NCBI GenBank assembly: GCA_029582265.1 | Contig: CM055828.1 | Coordinates: 33,267,263 to 33,331,262, forward strand | Reading direction: 5' to 3' | DNA: 64,000 nucleotides | DNA from: Zoroaster sp. YZ-2022 | Lineage: Eukaryota > Echinodermata > Asteroidea > Forcipulatida > Zoroasteridae | Part shown: positions 1-12,100 of the stretch, piece by piece | Layout of the letters: the number at the start of each line of letters is the position of its first letter | Numbering within the stretch: the first letter of the stretch is position 1 | Made by a program: the position numbers and the translations under genes | The notes under the pieces: model-generated | Database searches by the model: none | What the model saw: the letters and a program-made list of their open reading frames with translations, nothing else | What the model was told of the DNA's origin: nothing

Positions 1-125
1 GCCTCAAAACCTTTACATTACAGTACATTTCACATGCCAAAGATGTATTTCAGATAAACAGTTTTATCTCCAAGTCACAGATAATTATTTCAAGATAAAA
101 ACTAATCATGATCTGAATAACTTAC

Positions 126-187
126 CGCCATCATGCTGGCATTGACGTAGTCTTCTTCCTTATCAAGATGGACACGGTTGTAGTCGA
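126..187 (-). CDS. PTP exon: DYVNAS motif, last exon in window
   Basis: Encodes the YNRVHL-DYVNASMMA segment of the N-terminal part of the phosphatase domain; the D-Y-[IV]-N-A-S motif is a conserved core element of classical tyrosine phosphatases. It enters in phase 1 (completing a Phe codon after NNIVP) and ends in phase 0 at a GTAAG donor. The rest of the catalytic domain continues to the left of the window. Confidence 0.9.
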
Positions 188-3100
188 CTGTCAAATTGAA
201 ATGAATCATTATATTCTTAAGTAATTCTACAATCAAATACAATTGAGAAAACAACTGAAATTAAGTCATTAACCCTCCTATGTACAGTGCAGTTTGCCAT
301 AGAATTGTCAGACCTTTCAAAACCTTTCAAGTTTGCTGTACTGAAGGGTTTTGAAAGGTGAGAAAACTGTCTGACAAAAGGGACCTATGAAAGGTTTCGA
401 AAGGTGTAACAACTCTCTGAACAAACTGGTGTTGAAATGTTTCAATACCTTTCAAAGGGTATTGAAAGGTGTGGTTGTTCAGTAGCAACAAATTCTGGAG
501 GGTTTTAAAGGGTTCATAATTATTGATAGCCATTTTGGCCATTAAGCAGATTTTGAAAGGTTTTGAAAGGTCAAACCATAGGAGGGTTAATGACCTACTG
601 AAATGCATTCGTGAAATGCATTCGTGGTTTGAATGTTCACTTTGAGAATGTCTTCGTTCTCCTGAAGACGATCAGAGCATACCGAGTTGTAACCTCCAGT
701 TCTTTTCAGAACTAATTACGACTCAATTTGAGAAATTCACATGGTGTCACCGCAAACAGTCCTTATCCTTTTTCACTATGCAATGCTACAAATATTCATT
801 AATTAATAAATGAATAACAAATCATTTCCATCAAGAATCCATAACAAGAGTTACTGTTTTCATTTCAGTCTCAGTGACAATTGAAATGCTTCTTAAATAA
901 AGATTGCTTTTATTCAGGACTGGCCCCTAACAATGGATAGCAGACAAGGGTACATTACGTTATATAGATACTCACATGGGACTATGTTGTTGTAGCGGTT
1001 CTTATCCATGTTCAAGGGGAGATTGCCTGTTGTCTTGGAGTGGGTCTCCCCAATGTAATTCAGATCCTGCAAAAATAAAAATTGGCTTGAAATGTTCTTG
1101 CTGTTCCACAGGGGAAGATTTGAAAATGTAGGTCTTTAAAAGGGGGTGGATCAAGGGATGGGGTGCATATATGGCAAGAAAGGGGAACACAATACCCCAA
1201 AAGGGTAAGGGTAGGGGTAAGTGTGGGGGTAAGGGTGAGGGTACGGTGGGAGTACACAAAAATGTATGGCAAATTTAGGCCTACATGGTGGCAAAAAAGG
1301 GAGCACTTGAACCCCCCACCCCCCCATTTAAGCAACATTACATTTATTGATGTTTTCAAAGAGCTTCATTCAATTATTTGTGTGAATATTGCAACACATT
1401 ATTATATGGAACAATGGCAGAGTGCTTTGTGGATAAAACCATTATACCATTATGTTTCAAGGTGCCTCTACTGACCTCATACTCCTTGCCGAAGTTGTCT
1501 CCATGCTTTGACGCCAGCTTGCGGACGTGTTGCCCAAACTTCGTCACAGCGATCGGCCTATATACAAAGCAATATTCCATTGATTATTTTAAATAATGGA
1601 TATGGTTCTAAGAAAGCAAATACTTTATAAAGAAGATAATTCACCCAACAATTTATCGAAGTATGATTTCATAGACCTGAGGTGCAATTATTTGACCAGC
1701 AATGAATTTATCATGCTGCGTCATAAATACACGAGTACTCTTTCACTATGCTCAAGAAAATTACTTACTTGTGAAAGCTATTATATAATTTCTTCCTCAA
1801 AGGAAAATAGCAATGTAAAGATTAAAAACCAGTCAATTCTTTTGGTTAAGTATCTGTAAATGCATCCATATATTAATCAAGAGATTTGTAAACAAAACCA
1901 TTCTGTGAAAATTCATTCAGATTTGTTTAAATTTCATTTTCAACAAAGCACATCTGCCTTCGGATGATGAAAACATCTTAAGAGATGGTATATACTATCA
2001 TCAACTCATCAGTACACCAAGTTTCCTGTAACTCGGAGTTTATTTATACTGTTTAAGATTACCAATAGTGTTTGGTGGCTTTAAACCCAGAAAAATTTAG
2101 GGAAGAGGGCCAAAGCCTTTGAGAAGACTGGCCAGGCCCAGGCCACCTGGCCTTCCTAATCTGTCTTTTGTGAGTCCTAATCCTGCAACAATACAGCACC
2201 TGCTAATCACAAAGAGCCTAGCCCAGCCAAGAAGAGCTCATTCTACTGGCTGCAGTTGTGAACAAAAGACAGCTGAGGTGTCAGTCAAGTCTGCGTTAAC
2301 AATAAGAGCTATTTGAGATCTATTCATTAGTAAAGGGTCTTTTGTGCTCAGCTAGGGGGATTATAGAGGTCTGTAAGCCTGGGCCTGGCCAGGCTTCTCA
2401 AAGGCTTGACTTCTCCTTAGATTCATGCAGAATATTCATCTTTTATTTCATTATCATAGATAGCAGTAACAAGTTTTCTTAGGGTAGTTTTTAAAAAAAG
2501 GGAAAATTTATCTAGATGTCTCACCTTGACTTGGGGCCCCTCTTGTGTGGGGGAGACTCTGGGGTCAGTCGTTCTAGTGAGTGGTTGGCCGTGTAGATGT
2601 TATTCCCATTCACGTTGGCTTGGGATGAGAAAACTTCTTCTGATTTCTCTCTTCTGTATTAAATAAAAATAAAAGTGGGAAATTTCCTATTTAATATCAG
2701 ATTTTCCTACTTTGCAAATTTTCCTGCTCAGAAGATTTTTCTGTTTGGCGGTTTTCCTGCTTGGCAATATTTAAATCTCCTGCTTGGCCGATTTTCCTTC
2801 TTGGCAGATTTTCATTTTCCTGCTTGGCAGATTTTCCTTCTTGGAAAATTTTCATTTTCCTACTCGGTAAATTTTCATTTTCCTGCTTGGAAGATTTTCA
2901 TTTTCCTACTCGGAAGATTTTCATTTTCCTGCTTGGCAGATTTCATTTTCTTCCTTGGTAAATTTTCATTTTCCTACTCGGCAAATTTTCATTTTCTTCC
3001 TTGGTGAATTTTCATTTTCCTACTCGGCATACAGTACTGATAATTAGTACTGAGATTTTCCTGCTTTACACTTCCATGATTTTTACCTTGGGGCGTGCGT

Positions 3101-6100
3101 TGGCTTTTTCTTCCTGTCGCTTGTGATACACGCACATAGACACATCATAAACGCTATGATGAGGACGATGATCATGAAGGGTATGAGGACATACACAAAC
3201 CACCACGGATCAAACTCTGAGAAACAAGAAAGAAAAAAGACACTACATGTTATGGGGGTTTGTTACAAGCCTCTGCGTGTGTAAACTAAGGAAAGAAAGA
3301 TCAAAATCATGCTATTTGACAGGGAGTAGACACTGCCAACAGAGGGGGTAAACCACACCAACAATTAACATGGATAATGACAACAAGGGGGAACATACCA
3401 CTTTGTCCCTTCCCCAAGATATACCAATGGTTCATACTTTTTGGTTAAGGACTTGGGGTAAAATAAAATGCAACATGGGGACAGAGTGTTTCCCTTTAAA
3501 TCAGGGAAAACTAGATAGAAGGCCTGGGTCTCCCTTTTGTTTAGAGGACAAAGCCCCCTGAACGTTTAATTTTGGAGGATTTACAGACTTTCCACATCCC
3601 CACAAACAAGAAACTAGCAGTTTGGACACAATACTTCTTTCTTTCCTTGATGGCTACTTCTCTTCTTTCAAGAAAATTCTGAGGCAAAAAAAATTTGAAA
3701 TCATGCAATATCCCGAGAAATCACAGGCCTGTTAAATACAGTTCACTATTAAGGTAGAGACAAAGATTTAGATATTTTAAAAAGATTCTGAGTTCAAATG
3801 ACAAATATTTCAAACTTACTTGTTGTAACGACGTCAGACCATGGGGTATCAGTATACTGTCCATTCTCAGTGTAGGCACGTACACCAACTCTGTAAAATC
3901 ATTGAAGTGAAAAACAGAATGAAATGTAAATCAATATTACCTGAAGCTTTTGAAGAAAAATACAGCTTTTCAGTTTGTGATTTGACAAAAATTACTGGCG
4001 ACACATTTTGTGAAATATTATTTCTTGTTTTGTTTTGCCATTTTATTTTCTGCACTTCTGTATAAATAAACATAACATTTGGTTATAAACATGAATTTAA
4101 AATTACATTGTAAAATACTATTGTACATCCACTGTTTGGTGAGCTCAAAAAATACGATTGACCAGTTTTACGTTCAACTTACTTGGTGTAAAGTTGACGA
4201 TGGAATCAAACATCCTTTGAAATCCAAAATGGTTGGGAGGTGCTATTATTTAAACTAAAATTCATGAAATCATTTCCTAAATGAATTATTGAATTCACAT
4301 GAGACAAAAAAATGCATGTTAGAATGAATATGTGATGCGATCTGGGAAAACCCATCAGATGTCGGCGAACTTGTTTTGAAGATAATGGCAAAATAGTCCC
4401 CCCAATTTTTTGGGGAAAATTTGAGTTTTTGTTACCATTTTAATTGTTAATCTAAATGATCATTCTTGAAAATATTAAATAAAAATTCCATCGTTTTATA
4501 TGTAAAAAAAATAGTTTTATGACAGATAATTAAAAAGCCGTCTTTGTTTTTCGTTTCCGCCATTGTTTTTTAAGGACAGGGGCGGCTATAACTGAGAGCG
4601 TAACTCAAGTTATAGACAACCTAGAATCATGAATAAAACAGTTTTGAAAACAGCACAGTGTCCTCATTAATTTGATGTTATATAACACAAAAATGACAAA
4701 TTTCACCATGTGAAGGGTTTTCCCAGATCACATCACATATGAGAAATCTCCACATGCACTTTTCGCATTTTTCTTGTTGACACAATGAAAAATCAAGGGA
4801 TTGAAACTTTCGCAAATTCTTTAGCAACAGTATATACGTCTGGCTTGAAATTCTTGTTCCTGTTAAACTTTTTTGATAGACGTTTACCTGTACTGTGTTA
4901 TCGGATTCAGAACACCATTACAATACCCAAAGTTAGGGCAATTCTCCTCCTTCCCGATGGTGAAGTCCACACTGTCAGTATTAACGGTCTGCCGGCGACG
5001 ACGGCCTTGATCACTTGCTGAGAAGGGATTGAAAGGCTCAGAGGTCTGGTAGACTGGCCAGGTGGCGAAACCTCGGATTTGTTGATAGCTTGGAAGGATG
5101 GCCTGGGCAGTTTGGTTCGCTAGTGAGGAAATTTTAAAATTGGAGGTGTCACAAACAAGTTTTTGTTATGTCTGCTTGGGGGAGGGAGGAGGCTTGAGAA
5201 AATTTCTCTCCTGCAAAACATTTTAGGCTTTGCATTGTTGTAACCACCAGTTCTTTCCAGAACTAATTACTACTCAAAAGAGATTTTTCATATGGTGTCA
5301 CCGCAAACAGTCTTTACTTATCCTTTTCACCATGCAAAGCTACAAATCTTACTTTGCATAGTTGAGTATCGTTATTGGTTCTGTTCTCAACTGATGGTAA
5401 TCTCCAATATGGTTATTATTAGAATCAATAATGTGACTTAGCGATAACCCGTATAATGTTACCGCAAACCTGATATCTTCTCCCCTGAATTGACGGGTCT
5501 TACTATCTCGAAAATTAGTGGATGATCCACAACAAAATTGAAGCGTTACAGTTGTCAAAACTTGTGCCTTGAATTTTAATTCCTGCTCAGTACTTTATAG
5601 GATTACAGCCTGAGGTTTTGATAAAAGTGATGGAACAAAATTGTTGGTGTCTACTGAGGGTACACGACTGCTTTGTAATGGTAATGTTGACTGGTTTTGG
5701 TTTGCTGTTGTTGTACCTACATTGAGGGCTAATTGATTATTATATACACGACTGCTTTGTAATGGTAATGCTGGATGGTTTTGGTTTGCTGTTGTTGTAC
5801 CTATATTGAGGGCTAATTGATTATTATATACATGACTGCTTTGTAATGGTAATGCTGGATGGTTTTGGTTTGCTGTTGTTGTACCTATATTGAGGGCTAA
5901 TTGATTATTATATACACGACTGCTTTGTAATGGTAATGCTGGATGGTTTTGGTTTGCTGTTGTTGTACCTATATTGAGGGCTAATTGATTATTATATACA
6001 TGACTGCTTTGTAATGGTAATGCTGGATGGTTTTGGTTTGCTGTTGTTGTACCTATATTGAGGGCTAATTGATTATTATATACACGACTGCTTTGTAATG

Positions 6101-9100
6101 GTAATGTTGACTGGTTTTGGTTTGCTGTTGTTGTACCTATATTGAGGGCTAATTGATTATTATATACACGACTGCTTTGTAATGGTAATGCTGGATGCAT
6201 GGTTTTGGTTTGCTGTTGTTGTACCTATATTGAGGGCTAATTGATTATTATATACACGACTGCTTTGTAATGGTAATGTTGACTGGTTTTGGTTTGCTGT
6301 TGTTGTACCTATATTGAGAGCTAATTGATTATTATATACACGACTGCTTTGTAATGGTAATGTTGACTGGTTTTGGTTTGCTGTTGTTGTACCTATATTG
6401 AGGGCTAATTGATTATTATATACACGACTGCTTTGTAATGGTAATGCTGGATGGTTTTGGTTTGCTGTTGTTGTACCTATATTGAGGGCTAATTGATTAT
6501 TATATACACGACTGCTTTGTAATGGTAATGCTGGATGGTTTTGGTTTGCTGTTGTTGTACCTACATTGACGGCTAATTGATTATTATATACACGACTGCT
6601 TTGTAATGGTAATGTTGACTGGTTTTGGTTTGCTGTTGTTGTACCTACATTGACGGCTAATTGATTATTATATACACGACTGCTTTGTAATGGTAATGTT
6701 GACTGGTTTTGGTTTGCTGTTGTTGTACCTATATTGAGAGCTAATTGATTATTATATACACGACTGCTTTGTAATGGTAATGCTGGATGGTTTTGGTTTG
6801 CTGTTGTTGTACCTACATTGAGGGCTAATTGATTATTATATACACGACTGCTTTGTAATGGTAATGCTGGATGGTTTTGGTTTGCTGTTGTTGTACCTAT
6901 ATTGAGGGCTAATTGATTATTATATACACGACTGCTTTGTAATGGTAATGCTGGATGGTTTTGGTTTGCTGTTGTTGTACCGAGAGCTAATTGATTATTA
7001 TATACACGACTGCTTTGTAATGGTAATGCTGGATGGTTTTGGTTTGCTGTTGTTGTACCTATATTGAGGGCTAATTGATTATTATATACACGACTGCTTT
7101 GTAATGGTAATGCTGGATGGTTTTGGTTTGCTGTTGTTGTACCTATATTGAGGGCTAATTGATTATTATATACACGACTGCTTTGTAATGGTAATGCTGG
7201 ATGGTTTTGGTTTGCTGTTGTTGTACCTATATTGAGGGCTAATTGATTATTATATACACGACTGCTTTGTAATGGTAATGCTGGATGGTTTTGGTTTGCT
7301 GTTGTTGTACCTATATTGAGGGCTAATTGATTATTATATACACGACTGCTTTGTAATGGTAATGCTGGATGGTTTTGGTTTGCTGTTGTTGTACCTACAT
7401 TGAGAGCTAATTGATTATTATATACACGACTGCTTTGTAATGGTAATGCTGGATGGTTTTGGTTTGCTGTTGTTGTACCTATATTGAGGGCTAATTGATT
7501 ATTATATACACGACTGCTTTGTAATGGTAATGCTGGATGGTTTTGGTTTGCTGTTGTTGTACCTATATTGAGGGCTAATTGATTATTATATACACGACTG
7601 CTTTGTAATGGTAATGCTGGATGGTTTTGGTTTGCTGTTGTTGTACCTATTGAGGGTACATGACTGCTTTGTAATGGTAATGCTGGATGGTTTTGGTTTG
7701 CTGTTGTTGTACCTATATATTGAGGGCTAATTGATTATTATATTCAAGGCGCAATATCGTCATGATCGGTCAGACTTTCAACGGGCCATGGAATCGCTGT
7801 CCTAGTTTAAGATTAACACAGTGACTGAATATTACTGGCTCATTTATGCAGCTGCAACGGTAATATGACCTTATTATGTGGAATAATATTTTCAGTCTAA
7901 AACTAGAACTCCAACTCCATGCCTTGTTGATCTTTAAGATATTGTCCCTTTAAATATATAATAATTCAAAATAACTCATTGATTGGTAAACAAACATAAC
8001 AGCATGGTATGTTTCCTCTACCAAATTCAAAATGAGTTCACAATATTGAACAATGTCAATTCTAAAACACACAAAAAAAATTTGACCAACCTCCGACTTC
8101 AACCACGAGGACATTGTAAGCAGTGACGACGCCATTGCGGTCTGAGAAGAGAGACTTGATGATACGTATGATGATTGACGATGATGTTGACGAGAGGATG
8201 AACTGTTCCTTCGGCAATGTCTGTCCGGTGTAGTATGGAGCTATTTCAAAGAGAAAAACGGTTTGCTGTAAACGGTTTACTGTAAACGGTTTACTGTAAA
8301 CGGTTTACGGTAAACGGTTTACTGTAAATGGTTTACTGTAAACGGTTTACGGTAAATGGTTTACTGTAAATTGTTTACTGTAAACGGTTCACGGTAAATG
8401 GTTTACTAATTTAATCCGAGGTTATTTGGTTACCTTTGATGGGAAGTGTTACCGGATCCAGGAAAACTGGATCGCCTGACCCCTCCGTGTTAGTGGCTTG
8501 AATCTGAAACAAAACAAGAAAAGTTATCATCATTAGGCCATGACAAAAATATGTTACAAGGAGTCTGTCAAGTTGTGTTGTTAAAGCTTTTATTTTTGCT
8601 GTTTTTGCATACACATAGTGGAACAGTTTTTCCCCCCTCTCTCTATCTTGATCTTTAAAACAAAATTGTTCTTTTGCAAGTGCTTGTTGTGGAATAAATA
8701 AGACATTCAATATAAAAAAAAAATTCTAAATGTAATCTAGGGAAAACAAAGAATGAAAGGAACTGTTCATACCATTTCATAAACTGAAAATTTGTTGGAT
8801 TTTGTTCATACACTGAAAAAAAAAGATTTTATGGATGGTTTCTCTCCATAATACTGACCGACAGAGTGTAGGTGTAGCCGGCCTTCAATGGTGAGATTAT
8901 TTCATCAAACTGTACGTCATTTGGTAGAGCAGTGATGGTCTGGAAGGCGGACTCACTCGGTTCACCCTGGCAATAAGAAGAAAAATTCACACACAGATCA
9001 GAAGGAATGTTTGAAAATGTCTGTAAAATGTGGGTTCGACTCCTAACCGGGATGGTCGCAGCACTTGTGTCTGTGGGAAATACACTTAAATACATGTGCT

Positions 9101-12100
9101 TCTCTCCACCCAGGAGTATAAATGGGGTTTGGGTCAGGGCGGAGATGGTTTATTGCAAGCAATTTAGCTGATGATTGCCTAACATGCAAGCTGGGGCAGT
9201 ATATAGTCCCTAAGGAAGTGAGATGTTTCCATGAATGATTTTAATTTCCTCAAATACCAGAGATTGTACTAATGTACAATGAAGAAGAATAAAAATGATC
9301 TCACATAAAAACAAAATCTTACTGAAGCAATGAAAAATTTGGAGATGTTCCCTGTAACTTACCGCTTTTGATCCTTGGACGGACACAAGATAAGCCAAGA
9401 TGAGACCATTGGGGCTCTCCGGAGCCTTGAAGGAGATTCGGATTTGGTCTGTATCGTAGCTGATGATCTCAAAGTCTCGGACTAGGCCCGGCTCTGTCAA
9501 TGCAAACAAATGTTTCAACAACAAAATCACTAAAAGTTTACCATTTCCGCTTGACACGAAATATATGTTGGTCTACACAGACAAATAAAGCAAGTTTTCA
9601 TGGAGTAACCATCTTTGTATTCTAATACACAAGTCTATGAGAATCAAAATGAGGCTGATGTCCTTAATAGACTGGTGCCTTTCAAATTGTACCTTGTTTC
9701 ACTGTGGTATTTCTTTGACAGTCAGGGAACATGACAACAAAATGGCCACAGTTTGATAGTCGGGGTCTATAATCTGTTTGCAGTTGTTTCCTGAGGCCAA
9801 TGTCATAGAGCTGCTAAGCAGATGAAATTGCTAACCAGAAAAATTTGCTTAGCAAATTTCTTTGGTTACCAGCCAAACTTCCAGACAAAATGTATGCATT
9901 TTGGATGGTAGTCTGTTTTATATTTGCTTAGCAAAATTCTCTGCTTAGCAACTCTATGAAATTGGGTCCTGGTCCATTGGCGGATCCAGGGGGGGGGGGC
10001 TAAGGGGGCTGTAGCCCCCCCCCTAAATGTTTTTTTTTTTTAATTAAAAAAAAAATAATAAAAATAAAAATTTAAAAAAAGGAGAAAAAGAGAGAGAGAG
10101 GGGGAGGGGAGGGGCTAACGCACGCACTCCCATTCCCACAGTGTGCTTTGTTTTTCTCTCCCTTTGATTATTTCATTGTAATTTTTGTAGTACTGAAAAA
10201 TAATTGTTTTTGATTCTCAGCCCCCCCCCCCCCCTTAAAAAATGTTCTGGATCCGCCCATGTGGTCATACATGCATTGCTGTTTTTGTTGTATTGTGTAG
10301 TTGGAATTACTCTGGTAATGACCTCTAGTTTTCTGTATTGGGGTTACAAACAAGGTAGTTTTCATCTTATTGGGGGGGGGGGGTGAAAGAGTAAAATAAA
10401 CTCACGCGTTGGGAATGTTCTCTGTCTCAGCTCCCTGGGTCGGCTCACGACGTCTCTGATCTTGGTGCGCACTTCAAAATCGACGGTGACATGAGGTTGG
10501 ATGCCGCTCAGTAGCATGACGTTGCTGGTGGTGAAGAACGGCGACTGGGGAGTAAACTCTGGCTCATTGGGAACGAAGGTTACCTCGTAGCCATCGCGGG
10601 GGCCCAGAGCATCTGGCCACTGGAATTCTATGGTCGTGGTTGTCACTTGAACGATAGAGAGGGGACCAGGAGGATACGGCACTGTAGGAATGAAATGAAG
10701 AACAAATTTAGAATGGATTTGGAGTATTTTTTGGAGGGATGAGTCACAGGAGATAAGATCAGTGAAGCTTTGTACCTTTGGTAACTCTACTTGGGGCCAC
10801 CTTCCATAGAGCTGCTTAGCACAGAATTTTGCTCAGCAAATTTATTCGCTAAGCGTTATAATACAGAACACCAGTCAAAGTACACTTACGTTATGTGCAA
10901 GCTTGGCTGGTAACCAAGAAAATCTGCTAAGCAAATATTTCTGGTAAGCATTTTTTTTCCTGCTTAGCAGCTCTATGAAATTGGACCCTGGCCATATATA
11001 AGAGTTCATAATGACTAGAGAGGTTAAAACATCACACGAGCAAACCGGAGGTTGTGGGTTCAAGTCCTGCCCGAGTCACCTGTACATTTTGTTCTGGCAG
11101 ACTCCCACAAACACTCGAAAGCAGTACTGAGCGACATCATGTAAGTGGAAAAATCATATCAATTATTTTGACTGTATCTAGCCATTTAGGGATTGACACT
11201 ACCAGTTATAAAAACCACAGAATACTTACACGTGTAGAAGGTGCGCTGTATAGGTACACTGACAAAGTCCCCATCCGGATTGGAGATGTGTGACGTGATG
11301 GTAACGGTGTACTCAATGGCAAATTTATTCGCTAAGCGTTATAATACAGAATACCAGTCAAAGTACACTTACGTTATGTGCAAGCTTGGCTGGTAACCAA
11401 GAAAATCTGCTAAGCAAATATTTCTGGTAAGTATTTTTTTTCCTGCTTAGCAGCTCTATGAAATTGGACCCTGGCCATATATAAGAGTTCATAATGACTA
11501 GAGAGGTTAAAACATCACACGAGCAAACCGGAGGTTGTGGGTTCAAGTCCTGCCCGAGTCACCTGTACATTTTGTTCTGGCAGACTCCCACAAACACTCG
11601 AAAGCAGTACTGAGCGACATCATGTAAGTGGAAAAATCATATCAATTATTTTGACTGTATCTAGCCATTTAGGGATTGACACTACCAGTTATAAAAACCA
11701 CAGAATACTTACACGTGTAGAAGGTGCGCTGTATAGGTACACTGACAAAGTCCCCATCCGGATTGGAGATGTGACGTGATGGTAACGGTGTACTCAATGG
11801 CAAATTTATTCGCTAAGCGTTATAATACAGAATACCAGTCAAAGTACACTTACGTTATGTGCAAGCTTGGCTGGTAACCAAGAAAATCTGCTAAGCAAAT
11901 ATTTCTGGTAAGTATTTTTTTTCCTGCTTAGCAGCTCTATGAAATTGGACCCTGGCCATATATAAGAGTTCATAATGACTAGAGAGGTTAAAACATCACA
12001 CGAGCAAACCGGAGGTTGTGGGTTCAAGTCCTGCCCGAGTCACCTGTACATTTTGTTCTGGCAGACTCCCACAAACACTCGAAAGCAGTACTGAGCGACA

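Noticed and set aside
1163..1474. 103-residue plus-strand frame
   Set aside because: Low-complexity translation of a G-rich tract in an intron; no domain and no supporting context.
5595..6200. 201-residue open frame on the minus strand
   Set aside because: It is part of the 84-bp minisatellite; indels break it further right, and the flanking phosphatase exons join in phase without it.
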